Position numbers and translations under genes: made by a program
From: Hyphomicrobiales bacterium
Lineage (GTDB): Bacteria; Pseudomonadota; Alphaproteobacteria; Rhizobiales; Xanthobacteraceae
Reading direction: 5' to 3'
DNA: 53,264 nt
Assembly: GCA_017305555.1 (NCBI GenBank)
Contig: JAFKKM010000039.1
Location: forward strand, 1 to 53,264
Notes under the pieces: generated by a model
What the model was told of the DNA's origin: nothing
What the model saw: the letters and a program-made list of their open reading frames with translations, nothing else
Database searches by the model: none
Part shown: one piece after another, positions 26,501 through 34,820 of the stretch
Layout: each line of letters begins with the position of its first letter
How positions within the stretch are numbered: the stretch's first letter is position 1

Positions 26501-27286
26501 GGGCGTGCGTGTCTGCGGTACGTTCGAGCCCCAGGCAATGATGTAGCCGGAATTGTACCAGTCGGCCGATTCCGGCACGTCTGTCTGCTCGCCCCAGGTC
26601 TGCGGGCTCGACGGCGGCAGGTCGCAGTACCAATCGTAGAAAGATAAGAGCGTACCGCCAATCAGGCTGAGATAGCGCGAGCCGGAAGCGTAGGAGACCA
26701 TCGACATGGCCGGGATCGGGGAAAAGCCAACGACACGGTCCGGTCCCCATTTCTTGATGGTATGGACGTTCGATGCGGCGATGATCTCGCTTACCTCGTC
26801 CCAGGTGGAACGAATAAATCCGCCACGGCCGCGCATCGACTTATAGGATTTTGAAGTTTCGGCATTCCCGGTGATCGACGCCCATGCTTCGACGGGTTGC
26901 AGTGTCCTGCGTGCTTCTCGCCATGCCTTGATCAAGCGACCGCGCACCAAGGGATATTTGATGCGGCTGGCGCTATAGAGATACCAGCTATAGGAGGCAC
27001 CGCGCGAGCAGCCGCGCGGCTCATGGTTGGGCATGCCGGGACGGGTGCGCGGATAGTCGGTCTGCTGCGTCTCCCAGGTGACGACGCCGCTCTTGACGTA
27101 GATTTTCCAGGAGCATGAGCCGGTGCAGTTCACGCCATGCGTCGAGCGAACGATTTTGTCGTGCTGCCAGCGCTGCCGGTAGCCTTCTTCCCACATGCGA
27201 TCCTCGTCGCGCAGCTCGCCATGTCCGTCAGCGAAGCTTTCACGCTTTCGGGAAAGGTAGGTGAGACGCTCAAGGAAATGGCTCAT
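23528..27286 (-). CDS. narG: Respiratory nitrate reductase alpha subunit (Mo-bisMGD)
   Basis: 1252 aa, full length. It reduces nitrate to nitrite in the cytoplasm. The FS0 [4Fe-4S] ligands are H50, C54 and C58 in HGVNCTGSC, plus the Cys in PRGCSRGASYSW. The Mo ligand Asp is in the YNSGYIIAWGSN region, and the Tyr and Gly-rich MGD-binding segments follow (for example GAGMNHWYHQDMGYRS). The start ATG 27286 is preceded by AAGGAAAAGAG. The gene is 18 bp after narK and overlaps narH, forming one operon narK-G-H-J-I-ppiC. It shows no frameshift. Confidence 0.98.
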   Translation of the reverse strand: MSHFLERLTYLSRKRESFADGHGELRDEDRMWEEGYRQRWQHDKIVRSTHGVNCTGSCSWKIYVKSGVVTWETQQTDYPRTRPGMPNHEPRGCSRGASYSWYLYSASRIKYPLVRGRLIKAWREARRTLQPVEAWASITGNAETSKSYKSMRGRGGFIRSTWDEVSEIIAASNVHTIKKWGPDRVVGFSPIPAMSMVSYASGSRYLSLIGGTLLSFYDWYCDLPPSSPQTWGEQTDVPESADWYNSGYIIAWGSNVPQTRTPDAHFFVEARYNGTKVVAITPDYAEVAKLSDLWLHPKQGTDAALAMAMGHVILKEFFLDRQVPYFQDYTRRYTDMPMLVRLRKDGERWIPDRYVRQSDLIDVPKADRADWKTVALAEETGELVIPQGSSGYRWPSEDGATGRWNLEPKDGETGEDIRVALSVVDRRDEVVPVAFPYFGGKLHDHFPENDQGGDVLLRNVPVRRVVLADGEARIATVFDLLCANYGLDRGLGGACATSFEENVPYTPAWQESITGVTVDKAIALARGFADNAEKTKGRSMVIIGAGMNHWYHQDMGYRSIINVLMMCGTVGVSGGGWAHYVGQEKLRPQTGWTMLAFALDWVRPPRQMNGTSFFYAHSDQWRYEKLDVSELLSPLADPAAYRGSMIDLNVRAERMGWLPSAPQLNVNPLTLAAEAEKAGAEVKDHVAAGLKSGKLAMACEDPDDPVNFPRNLFIWRSNLFGSSGKGHEYFLKHFLGTRHGLQGKDLGEMDGLKPEEVAWRDPAPEGKLDLVVTLDFRMSTSCLYSDVVLPTATWYEKNDLNTSDMHPFIHPLSTAVDPVWESRSDWETYKTIAKRFSELAEGHLGVERDVVLTPIQHDTPGELAQPFEVKDWKKGECDLIPGVTAPQITVVERDYPNTYRRFTSLGPLADKLGNGGKGIGWNTEQEVKGLGDLNYRVNDGGPTQGRPRIETDIDAAEVIMYLAPETNGEVAVKAWEALGKITGRDHTHLARMREDEKIRFRDIQAQPRKIISSPTWSGIESEHVSYTAGYTNVNELIPWRTLSGRQQFYQDHRWFRDFGESFAVYRPPVDTRTVSEMLGKKSNGEAEIVLNFITPHQKWGIHSTYTDNLLMLTLSRGGPIVWLSETDAKQAGIVDNDWIELFNLNGAIAARAVVSQRVHEGMCLMYHAQEKIVNVPGSQITGLRGGIHNSVTRTLLKPTHMVGGYAQLSYGFNYYGTVGSNRDEFVIVRKLTKIDWLDHSNPVDRAVEETAS

Positions 27287-27304
27287 TCTCTTTTCCTTTC
27301 CCGT

Positions 27305-28567
27305 TCAAGTTCGCGGCGAGGATTGAGTTGCCGGCGCGCCCAAAGACTCACCCATGACCGGCGCACGACGCACCTCGGTCAGATAATTCAGGATCAGCGA
27401 TACCCAGACGATGCCATAAAGCAGCATGAAGCAACTGGAGTTCAAGCCGATCCGATCAAGAAGGGCGCCGAACATGATTGGCAGGAGAAAACCACCCAAT
27501 CCACCCGCCATACCGACAATGCCAGAAACCGCGCCCATGCTCTCTGCAAAATCGTCGCCGATATACTTGAAGGTCGATGCCATGCCACAGGCGAAAGCAA
27601 TCCCGAGTACGAACAGAAGAACCGCAAAGAACCATACAGGCAAGGCAATGCCGAAACTGGCTGGGCCGCTGACTGTGTGGACGGTCAGTTCTGTCCTTGG
27701 ATAGGAAAGCAGGAACAGGCAGATCCAGGCAATCCACAGTACCCACCAGGTGACGTTGTGTGCGCCAAAGCGGTCCGACAGCCAGCCGCCAAACGCACGG
27801 AAAATTCCGGCGGGCAACGCAAAACAGGCGGCAAGCAGTGCCGCCTGCGCAATCGAAAGTCCATATTCCGAGGTGAAGTATTGTGGCATCCAAATCGAGA
27901 GTGCTGTGAAGCCACCGAAAACGATCGAGTAGTACTGGCAGTATTTCCATACATGCGGATCGCGCAATACCACGAGCTGTTGCCGCATCGACGCAAGAGG
28001 CTTGCCCGTCCCGGGGTCGGGCGCCGAGAATATCCAAAAGATCACTGCGGTAACGACGAGCATCACCGCATAGAGGCGCGGGACCATCTGCCAGCCATAA
28101 GCGTCAATCAACCACGGTGCCACGAACATATTAAGCGCCGCGCCGACCGTGCCGGCTCCGAAGACACCCATGGCGAAGCCGCGCTGCTCCTTCGGAAAGA
28201 AGCGCGCGACATAGGGCGTACCGACTGAAAACGAGGCTCCTACGAGCCCGAGGGCGAGACCGAGCAGTAGGAACTGCCAGAGCGTGGTGGCATAGGCCGA
28301 AACCCAGAGCGGCACAGCACAACCAAGCAGCAGCACCAGCATAATGATGCGACCGCCGAAACGATCCGTCCAGATGCCAAGTGGTAGCCGAAAAATTGCT
28401 CCCGTTAGAACGGGAGTTGCAGTGAGCACCCCGAACTGGATCGCGTCGAGACCAAGCTGCGCACGGATCGGGATGCCCGTCACGCCGAACATCATCCAGA
28501 CCGCGAAGCAGACTGTAAAAGCCCAAGTCGTTACAAGTAGGACGGAAAGAGGCCTGAATTTGGTCAT
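27305..28567 (-). CDS. narK: MFS nitrate/nitrite transporter NarK
   Basis: 420 aa, 12 membrane spans, single domain (not the fused narK1K2 form). It has the NarK signature near residue 60 (FRLPLGIWTDRFGGR) and the second nitrate signature GIVGMAGGLGGFLLPIMFG in helix 11 (about 353-371). It imports nitrate and/or exports nitrite. The ATG at 28567 has AAGAGG at 5 bases; an in-frame GTG two codons upstream is possible. It heads the nar operon. A TTGAC-N4-GTCAC box is centred only 33.5 bp upstream, closer than expected for class II activation. Confidence 0.95.
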   Translation of the reverse strand: MTKFRPLSVLLVTTWAFTVCFAVWMMFGVTGIPIRAQLGLDAIQFGVLTATPVLTGAIFRLPLGIWTDRFGGRIIMLVLLLGCAVPLWVSAYATTLWQFLLLGLALGLVGASFSVGTPYVARFFPKEQRGFAMGVFGAGTVGAALNMFVAPWLIDAYGWQMVPRLYAVMLVVTAVIFWIFSAPDPGTGKPLASMRQQLVVLRDPHVWKYCQYYSIVFGGFTALSIWMPQYFTSEYGLSIAQAALLAACFALPAGIFRAFGGWLSDRFGAHNVTWWVLWIAWICLFLLSYPRTELTVHTVSGPASFGIALPVWFFAVLLFVLGIAFACGMASTFKYIGDDFAESMGAVSGIVGMAGGLGGFLLPIMFGALLDRIGLNSSCFMLLYGIVWVSLILNYLTEVRRAPVMGESLGAPATQSSPRT

Positions 28568-28593
28568 CCGCACCTCTTAGGCGATGATGGAAC

Positions 28594-28607
28594 GTGACCA
28601 CGGTCAA
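28594..28607 (-). promoter_or_regulatory. Dnr/FNR-type box just upstream of narK
   Basis: On the minus strand TTGACCGTGGTCAC matches TTGAC-N4-GTCAA except at the last base. It is the only such palindrome found upstream of nar. Its distance to the ATG (33.5 bp from the centre) would place a class II start inside the gene, so either the start is elsewhere or the site acts differently. Confidence 0.5.
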
Positions 28608-29107
28608 ACGAACTAATCCGATGGTTCGATCCTGTTCTGTGCTTCAGTCGTATTACCGATGAAAGGACGAACCGAAACGTCGTCGAGGCTACTATTGCGA
28701 CGCAGAACCGCTTTGCGTTTAATCGAACGCGATGACGAAGTCCTGACGATGTGCGATTTAGGTCTGTTGCGACAATAACGCGACGCTGATTGAAGGCATA
28801 GCTCTGTGCCGCGACTATCGCGCAGGGAGATTGTAGAGCCGGGCAGTGAAGTAGCGCTGTCCATCGGCTCAAACAAGCGTAGCGGGCGGCCCGCTTTGGA
28901 ATGGCTCGTGACACCCACTTGCACATCTCCAACTCGACGAATTTATGTACTTTACATATATCTTATCGACGCGCAAGCTTTGGGCGGTAGCGTTTTAGTG
29001 CGAACTTACCGCTTGTGATTGGATCGCGCGGCTTGGGCGCGGACTCGTGAACATCGATCAAATTCGCGAATGTAATAACGGCGCACTTTGAGACATCTGC
29101 TGCTCTA
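28608..29107. other. Intergenic with no recognised gene
   Basis: Upstream region of narK up to the transposase remnant. Short open frames on both strands lack family likeness. Confidence 0.45.
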
Positions 29108-29640
29108 TTATAGTTGTGCTCGGAGCACCTCGTAAGGCGCCTTTCGGTTGAATGCACCGCGAGGTCGGAGAAGTTGTAGAACTGTTCCCACTCGGGGAGC
29201 CTTGCTCAAAGATCCAGATCGTCGGTGCAGGTCAGAAGTTGATAGAACTCCCGCTCATCAGTTCAATGTGACCGCTCGACCTTGTCGTTCAGCTGAAATG
29301 AAGCAGGTTTGATGTAAACGTAGCGAATGCCCAGGTCTTCGGCATGCCAGCGAAATTGGGCTGGAATTCATGGCCATTGCCCGCTCGCACCTCGCGGATG
29401 CGGAACGGAAATTTGTCGATGATGGTACTAGTGAAGTCGATCGCGTTTGACTGATCGTTCTGATGTAGATCTTAAGGGCGCGAACGCGCGTGGCATCGTC
29501 GATAGCCATGTACTGGTAGCGCTTCACGGGCTTGCCGTCTTTGCCTTCGAATTTCAGAAACTTGACGTCGACCTGAATCTGATGCCCCGGCACCTTGAGC
29601 GACATAAAAGTTGCTATGCGTCGCGCCAGCAAGATCTAAT
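29108..29640 (-). pseudogene. IS481-type transposase remnant
   Basis: The rve integrase core survives in pieces: VPGHQIQVDVKFLKFEGKDG, then AIDDATRVRALKIY, then, after frameshifts, EDLGIRYVYIKPASFQLND, KVERSH followed by TGA, and finally AFNRKAPYEVLRAQL before the natural stop at 29108. The order is that of IS481-family transposases. The N-terminal third is missing and at least two frameshifts and two stops are present. No terminal inverted repeats were recognised. An insertion once separated the nar and sdh blocks. Confidence 0.75.
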
Positions 29641-29939
29641 CGCACGCCATCGCGACCCCAAGCGTTGCGGCGGGGCGTCACCGCATCGCGCGCGGCAATC
29701 CTATTTATGTGAAATCAATAATTATTGAACCAATCGCATCCGCCGTATTATTCTTCCAATGGTGCTTAGCCGTCGATGCCCCGCTGCTTTCGCTGTGCGG
29801 CTTACGTGTACGCAGATTGCGCGCTATGCCGGAGAACTCGCTAGAGTTCGTTCGATATACCTACGGTGCGTCAAATGAACCTGGTTAGGCGAAGAAAGAA
29901 GACCATCCGCGATGGATCGCGAATTCGTGAGGGAAAGAA
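29641..29939. other. Intergenic upstream of sdhB, with AT-rich palindrome
   Basis: It holds TCAATAATTATTGA at 29715-29728, a perfect 14-bp palindrome of unknown meaning. Its half-sites face outwards relative to an FNR box. Nothing else was recognised. Confidence 0.4.
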
Positions 29940-30797
29940 ATGGCAAAAGCCAATACATTCATCATCACCTCTTCTGATCAAGTTTCTCGGCGAACGATCC
30001 TCAAGCGGTTCCCCATTCCCCGCAATTTCGGCGTACCGAACGGATCGCAGATCGAGCCCGGGCGCACGTGGACAGCGCCGGAGGGCGCGACTCGCACCAA
30101 GCAATTCGAGGTTTATCGCTACAATCCGGTCAGTGGCGAAAATCCGCACCTCGATCTTTTCGAAGTCGATCTGGACGATTGCGGGCCCATGGTTTTAGAT
30201 GCGTTGATTTGGATCAAAAACAAGGTCGACCCGACGTTGACCTTCAGGCGCTCCTGCCGCGAGGGCGTCTGCGGCTCCTGTGCCATGAATATGGACGGTA
30301 CTAACTGGCTGGCTTGCACAAGATTCATCGAGGAAACCGATTCGCCCACGAGAATCTATCCGCTCGCGAATATGAGGATCATCAAGGACCTCGTTCCCGA
30401 TCTCACGCATCTATACGCACAGTACGAATTGATCGAACCGTGGCTTCAGACCAAGACGTCCGATCCAGACCGAGAGCGGCTACAAGCGCCTGAGGATCGA
30501 AAAAAACTGGACGGCTATTATGAGTGCATTCTTTGCTTCTGCTGCACCTCCGGCTGTCCGAGCCATTGGTGGAACGGCGATCGCTTCCTAGGACCGGCCG
30601 TCCTCTTGCAGGCGTGGCGCTGGTTGGCCGACAGCCGCGATGAAGCGACCGGCAGGCGGCTCGATACTCTTGAAGACCCGTTCCGGCTTTATCGGTGCCA
30701 CACCATTCTGAACTGCACCCGCACTTGTCCAAAGGGACTCAATCCCGGAAAGGCCATCGCAGAAATCAAGAAAAGGATCGCGGACCGCCGGAGTTGA
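29940..30797 (+). CDS. sdhB: Succinate dehydrogenase / fumarate reductase iron-sulfur subunit
   Basis: 285 aa, about 25 longer than usual because of the N-terminus. The [2Fe-2S] site is CREGVCGSC (about residues 105-113, with a further Cys at about 125). The [4Fe-4S] motif is [12 protein letters not shown] (about 198-209), and the 3Fe-4S Cys are in [14 protein letters not shown]. It should carry electrons from an SdhA flavoprotein to the membrane anchors. No sdhA is adjacent, so it must pair with a subunit encoded elsewhere or be a second, partial complex. ATG 29940 follows GAGGGAAAG. Confidence 0.93.
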   Translation: MAKANTFIITSSDQVSRRTILKRFPIPRNFGVPNGSQIEPGRTWTAPEGATRTKQFEVYRYNPVSGENPHLDLFEVDLDDCGPMVLDALIWIKNKVDPTLTFRRSCREGVCGSCAMNMDGTNWLACTRFIEETDSPTRIYPLANMRIIKDLVPDLTHLYAQYELIEPWLQTKTSDPDRERLQAPEDRKKLDGYYECILCFCCTSGCPSHWWNGDRFLGPAVLLQAWRWLADSRDEATGRRLDTLEDPFRLYRCHTILNCTRTCPKGLNPGKAIAEIKKRIADRRS

Positions 30798-30807
30798 GGA
30801 GCGGATC

Positions 30808-31215
30808 ATGGAACACTTATCAAACAAGCATACTCGGCCACTCTCGCCCAATATTCAGATTTACCGGCCCCAACTCACTTCGGTACTTTCCATCGTCAAT
30901 CGGATCACCGGCGTTTTCCTGAGCGCGTGCGCCGTTGTTCTTGTCGTCTGGTTGATTGCGGCGGCGAGCGGCCGCGAGGCGTATTCGCGTTTTCATGATT
31001 GCATTGCATCGTGGCCCGGCCAGTTTTTTCTGCTCGCGAGCACATTCGCCTTCTTCTTGCATCTCTGCGGCGGCATCCGTCACCTAGTCTGGGATACGGT
31101 GCGCGGCTTTGAGCTGCGTCAGATATATATCTCAGGCTGGATCGTGGTCGCTACAAGCGTGGTTCTGACTCTGGCCTGCTGGTTAGCCAGCCTTTTGATA
31201 GCGAGGCAAGTCTAA
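30808..31215 (+). CDS. sdhC: Succinate dehydrogenase cytochrome b556 subunit
   Basis: 135 aa, three membrane spans. It starts HLSNKHTRPLSPNIQIYRP-like, where family members have RPLSPHLQIYR, and keeps FFLHLCGGIRHLVWDT (about residues 79-94) with the heme His. It anchors SdhB and forms the quinone site. ATG 30808 follows GAGGAG and lies 10 bp after sdhB. Its stop overlaps the sdhD start (TAATG). Confidence 0.93.
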   Translation: MEHLSNKHTRPLSPNIQIYRPQLTSVLSIVNRITGVFLSACAVVLVVWLIAAASGREAYSRFHDCIASWPGQFFLLASTFAFFLHLCGGIRHLVWDTVRGFELRQIYISGWIVVATSVVLTLACWLASLLIARQV

Positions 31216-31613
31216 TGGTCGGGTATCGCTTTCGCTCCCCGCTGGGCCTAGCGATGAGCCTTGGATCCGCCAAGAGCGGGTTCGGACATTGGTGGACCGA
31301 GCGGGTCACGGCTGTTGCACTCATTCCCTTAGGCGTTTGGTTTGCTGCATCGCTGATTGCCCATAGCGGCAGTAACTACGAGGCGTTCATTGGTTGGATG
31401 GGCTCACCCATTACCGCGGTCCTGATGATCCTGCTGCTGATCACGCTCTTCTGGCATATCGCGCTTGGCCTTCAGGTCGCTATCGAGGACTACGTTCATT
31501 CCGGCACGAAGATTTGGTTGCTGCTTATAACTCATTTCTTGTGCTTCGCGCTGGCAGTGGGCGGTATCGTAGCGACGCTACGGATTGCGATCGGGGTCTG
31601 GACAGCCACCTGA
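31215..31613 (+). CDS. sdhD: Succinate dehydrogenase membrane anchor
   Basis: 132 aa, three membrane spans. The start overlaps the sdhC stop by one base. The family hallmarks are GLAMSLGSAKSGFGHWWTER at the N-terminus and the heme-region helix FWHIALGLQVAIEDYVH (about residues 77-93). It completes the sdhBCD set and closes the cluster before the CBS gene. It appears intact. Together with sdhC it binds heme b and ubiquinone. Confidence 0.93.
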   Translation: MVGYRFRSPLGLAMSLGSAKSGFGHWWTERVTAVALIPLGVWFAASLIAHSGSNYEAFIGWMGSPITAVLMILLLITLFWHIALGLQVAIEDYVHSGTKIWLLLITHFLCFALAVGGIVATLRIAIGVWTAT

Positions 31614-31664
31614 CTCCAGTCACGGAGAGGACCGCCGATCGAGAACGGATGGGAGTCATAGGAC

Positions 31665-32111
31665 GTGCTTACAGTCGAACAAATCTTACCGGCCGTTGAG
31701 GAAAGACTAGTCACGGTGAAAGCCGATGCCTTGCTAATCGATGCGGCGAAACTGCTGAATGGCCCACGACAGAACCTGGTCGTCGTTTGTGACGATCGCG
31801 GAAAGATGACCGGGGTTATCACCAAGACTGACGTTGTTAGCCGTATCAGCCAATGCACAGGTTGTAGCTGCATGATGGCGGCCTCTCACGTAATGACTCG
31901 GGAGGTCACATTCTGTCGACCGAGTGACAGGCTGCATGACGTTTGGTCGATGGTTAAGCAACGAGGTCTGAAGAACATTCCGATCGTGGATAGGGATACT
32001 GTGCCGCTCGGCGTGCTGAACGCTAGGGACATGGTCCGAGTTCTCCTTGAAGATACCGAACACGAAGAATCGCTCCTGCGCGACTACGTTATCGGTATCG
32101 GATATAGATAG
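31665..32111 (+). CDS. Tandem CBS-domain protein next to sdhD
   Basis: 148 aa, start GTG 31665 after GGGAG...AGGAC. The first CBS domain is about residues 1-60 (ILPAVEERLVTVKADA and GVITKTDVVSRI), the second about 70-140 (MTREVTFCRPSDRLHD and PLGVLNARDMVRVLL). Between them a Cys-rich SQCTGCSCMM loop (Cys at about 63, 66, 68) could bind a metal or sense redox. It resembles the CBS protein at 3104-3595 in size and role. Possibly co-transcribed with sdhBCD, 51 bp after sdhD. Ligand unknown. Confidence 0.85.
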   Translation: MLTVEQILPAVEERLVTVKADALLIDAAKLLNGPRQNLVVVCDDRGKMTGVITKTDVVSRISQCTGCSCMMAASHVMTREVTFCRPSDRLHDVWSMVKQRGLKNIPIVDRDTVPLGVLNARDMVRVLLEDTEHEESLLRDYVIGIGYR

Positions 32112-32306
32112 GTGGTGCAGGAATGGACGAGCGATAAAAAAGCAGTCGCCAGCGATGGCTGGCTCGAACGTGCTTTAGTCCGATGGGAATGGGAGGGCGG
32201 CCATACTGCGCCGCGTGCAGAAAGGCATGCGACGCCTGACGTGGAAAACCGGATTCCAATTTACGCCGAAGCAGCCGCCAGCACGCCGGCCGCGCCACGC
32301 GCATAG
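32112..32306 (+). CDS. Small possible protein between the CBS gene and ubiV
   Basis: 64 aa from GTG 32112, immediately after the CBS stop. It contains ALVRWEWEGGH (about residues 21-31); a similar phrase ending in WExEGG occurs in small rhizobial proteins. The last 15 codons run antisense into the 3' end of ubiV. No family or function is recognised. It may only be an open frame. Confidence 0.3.
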   Translation: MVQEWTSDKKAVASDGWLERALVRWEWEGGHTAPRAERHATPDVENRIPIYAEAAASTPAAPRA

Positions 32307-33166
32307 CCGTCAACCAGCGTTCCGGGAAGTTCGAGGCCGCCGAGCCTGACAAGCGCCTCTTGCGGCGCGATCTCGCCCGAGGCCAGCGCGCGATAGATTT
32401 GCGTCACCACCACCATGTCGCAGGTTTGCGGCGACAGCCGCAGGCGGGCAATGGCGCGCGTGGTCAATTCCGCCGGCGGCGACAGGACAGCCTGTACCTG
32501 CGCTGACAGGGTCTGCACTCCGTTCATGGCGAGGAATGCCTGCTCGTCTAGCGTCTCGACCACCAGCCCGTCGGCATCCTGCTCGCAGGTGAATTGGCAG
32601 GAATCCTTGTGCAGTCCGTGCAGCCTCGCGTGATAGCAGCGCCCGGACAGCGCCAGCGGCAACCGACCGAAGGCGAACACCTCGAACGCGGCATCGGGGC
32701 ACGCCATCGCGATCGCACCGATCGTCGCCAGCGACAGTTCGACCGGCGGGCAGATGGCGTGCGCACCACGGCGGATGAAGAACCGCGCCGTCGCCTCGTT
32801 ATAGATGTTGAGGAATGGCCCCGCCACGAACGGCTGTCCCGCCCGCGCCGGCAGCGCAGTAACGTCGTTGATCTCCACCAGACGGCCGTCGGCGCAAAGC
32901 TCCTCGATGGCACGGCGCTCGCGCGGCAGCGTCGGCATCGCCAGCGTCGAGAGCACGACCTCCTTGCCGCCGCGCTCCAGCCGCTCGATGATCTCCGGCC
33001 ACACCGGATCGGAGAACGGCATCCGCTTGCCGCAGATCACTTCACCGACATGAACGCGCTCCACCGGCGCTTCGTCGGCGATGCGGTAATAGAAGTCCCG
33101 CAGCCGATCAGGCGGCCAATGGAAGAACGTGGGTCCGAGCGTCAGCGCGATCGACACGTCTCTCAT
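32261..33166 (-). CDS. ubiV: O2-independent ubiquinone hydroxylase subunit UbiV (U32 peptidase-like)
   Basis: 301 aa. UbiV forms a heterodimer with UbiU that hydroxylates ubiquinone precursors without O2, using prephenate as oxygen donor. The [4Fe-4S] Cys are visible in GRCYHARLHGLHKD followed by SCQFTCEQD (about residues 173-196), with a first Cys likely near the middle of the chain (PPVELSL and upstream). Start ATG 33166 overlaps a GGAG. It lies 6 bp after ubiU, last in the ubiD-X-T-U-V cluster. Length is normal. Confidence 0.93.
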   Translation of the reverse strand: MRDVSIALTLGPTFFHWPPDRLRDFYYRIADEAPVERVHVGEVICGKRMPFSDPVWPEIIERLERGGKEVVLSTLAMPTLPRERRAIEELCADGRLVEINDVTALPARAGQPFVAGPFLNIYNEATARFFIRRGAHAICPPVELSLATIGAIAMACPDAAFEVFAFGRLPLALSGRCYHARLHGLHKDSCQFTCEQDADGLVVETLDEQAFLAMNGVQTLSAQVQAVLSPPAELTTRAIARLRLSPQTCDMVVVTQIYRALASGEIAPQEALVRLGGLELPGTLVDGYARGAAGVLAAASA

Positions 33167-33172
33167 CTCCAG

Positions 33173-34174
33173 TTATCGCCAGGTCTTGCGGTAAGCGCCG
33201 GTGGTCTGCCGGCCGCCTTCCGACAGCGCCGCGAGGATGCCCTCGATCTCCACCGAGTCGCGGCCCAGTTCGGCAGCATCGACCGCGCGACGGAAGGCGC
33301 GCACCACCTCGGACACATAGCCCTTGCCGCGCTGCCGACCCTCGATCTTCAGCGCGGTGATGCCCGCCTCCTTAAGCGCCACGATCATGGTGCCAGCATT
33401 GAGGCTGACAGGGTCCTCGAACAGATAACCGATCTTGCCGCCAGCGGTGAAGCGGCCCTTGCATAGCGTCGGATAGCCGGCCGGTGAGCCGGGGTCGTAA
33501 CGGTCGATGGTGAAGCCAGCCAGACGTGCGGTGGTCGCCTGCCCGCTCTCGTCATAGCTCACTGCCTCGGGCGGCGAGCAGACGCCGTTGAGGTTCGGCG
33601 AGCGTCCTGTGGCATAGGACGACAGGTGGCAGCGCCCCTCCATCATCACGCACAGGCCGCCGAACACGAAGGCTTCGGTCTCCACTGCGATGGCGCTATT
33701 GAGCGCCTTGATCTCCTGCACCGACAGCACGCGCGGTAGCACCACGCGACGAACGGCGAACGCCTCGAGATAAAAGCCGATCGCCTCGGGGGTGGCGGCC
33801 GCCGCCTGCACCGACAGATGCAGCCGGGTCTTCGGATGATTCTGCGCCATGTGGTCGAGCACGGCGATGTCGGCGGCAATCACCGCGTCGGCGTCGCACG
33901 CCACCGCCGTATCCGCCGCCCGCCGCCACGGGTCGGTGTCGCCGGCGCGCGCGAAGGTGTTGATCGCCACCAGCACCTTGCTGCCGTGGCCATGGGCGAA
34001 GCGGATGCCCTCGGCCATTTCCCTCGGCGAGAAATTGAGGCCGGGGAAGTTTCGCGCATTGGTGTCGTCGCTGAAGCCGCAATAGACGGCATCGGCCCCG
34101 GCGGTGACCGCCGCCCGCAAGGTGGCCGGCGTGCCGGCCGGACAGACCAACTCCATACGCTGCTGCGCCGTCAT
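33173..34174 (-). CDS. ubiU: O2-independent ubiquinone hydroxylase subunit UbiU (U32 peptidase-like)
   Basis: 333 aa from ATG 34174. The upstream frame is shadow. It begins ELVCPAGTPATLRAAV, the U32 start, and keeps VMMEGRCHLSSYATG (about residues 170-184), NGVCSPPE (about 190-197) and PTLCKGRF (about 230), which supply the [4Fe-4S] Cys. Cytoplasmic partner of UbiV. The start overlaps the ubiT stop by 4 bp. Its presence beside nar and nos fits ubiquinone synthesis during denitrification. Confidence 0.94.
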   Translation of the reverse strand: MTAQQRMELVCPAGTPATLRAAVTAGADAVYCGFSDDTNARNFPGLNFSPREMAEGIRFAHGHGSKVLVAINTFARAGDTDPWRRAADTAVACDADAVIAADIAVLDHMAQNHPKTRLHLSVQAAAATPEAIGFYLEAFAVRRVVLPRVLSVQEIKALNSAIAVETEAFVFGGLCVMMEGRCHLSSYATGRSPNLNGVCSPPEAVSYDESGQATTARLAGFTIDRYDPGSPAGYPTLCKGRFTAGGKIGYLFEDPVSLNAGTMIVALKEAGITALKIEGRQRGKGYVSEVVRAFRRAVDAAELGRDSVEIEGILAALSEGGRQTTGAYRKTWR

Positions 34175-34719
34175 ATCTCGACCTCCCGGCGTGTCGGTGT
34201 TGCCGTTGTCGCCACCCGCCGCGCGACGTCGAGTCCGCCGAGAATACCGGCGTCGGCAAACCGGCCGAGAGCGCCGGTCAGGCCCAGCAGGTCGGAGGGG
34301 CGCAGTTCCGCATCCTCGATCGCATTGCGCAGCGTAACGACAGCCTCGGTTTTTCCCGTGACCGAAATGGCACGGTGGAAGAACAGCGCATCGCCGTCGA
34401 GCGTGCCTTCGAGAACGCCGAGCAGCACCAGAATGGGGCCACGGATCGCCACGTCGCACGGCGTCTCCGCGCTGCGGAAGACGACGCGCACCACGGCGGA
34501 CGTGCCATCCGGCACCACGCAGAACGCGAACGGAAGGTCGGTCGGATCGATCAAGTAGCGCGCATGGCGATGCTCGCCGAGCCGCTCGAAAATCTGCGGC
34601 CGCCGTCGCGCCAGCGAGCGCAGCGACAGCGTCAGGAACGGCCCCAGCGGCAGCCCGGCGAACGGCGGTAATATCCGCCGGGCAAACGCCGGCAAACTCA
34701 TCTCCTCGCCGTCCCGCAT
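34171..34719 (-). CDS. ubiT: SCP2-domain ubiquinone biosynthesis accessory factor UbiT
   Basis: 182 aa from ATG 34719 (GAGGA eight bases upstream); a later ATG 34701 lacks spacing. The SCP2 lipid-binding domain covers about residues 35-135, with LPFAFCVVPDG and AVVRVVFRSAETPCDVAIRG (quoted to 20). UbiT binds ubiquinone precursors in the anaerobic pathway. The C-terminal tail ends in the ubiU start overlap. Assignment rests on SCP2-like sequence plus its place directly before ubiUV. Confidence 0.85.
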   Translation of the reverse strand: MRDGEEMSLPAFARRILPPFAGLPLGPFLTLSLRSLARRRPQIFERLGEHRHARYLIDPTDLPFAFCVVPDGTSAVVRVVFRSAETPCDVAIRGPILVLLGVLEGTLDGDALFFHRAISVTGKTEAVVTLRNAIEDAELRPSDLLGLTGALGRFADAGILGGLDVARRVATTATPTRREVEI

Positions 34720-34820
34720 GGCTGCGTCCTCGCTTGCCCGAACCGGCAGCATCCTAGCGTGCGGGGTGCGTCGAAGTTTGCTCCGGCGCAAAGAACAGCG
34801 TCGAAGTTGCACGCGATGAA

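Noticed and set aside
29715-29728. Palindrome TCAATAATTATTGA as an FNR site for sdhB
   Set aside because: The half-sites point outwards (TCAA...TTGA), opposite to FNR sites; it may be chance in AT-rich DNA.
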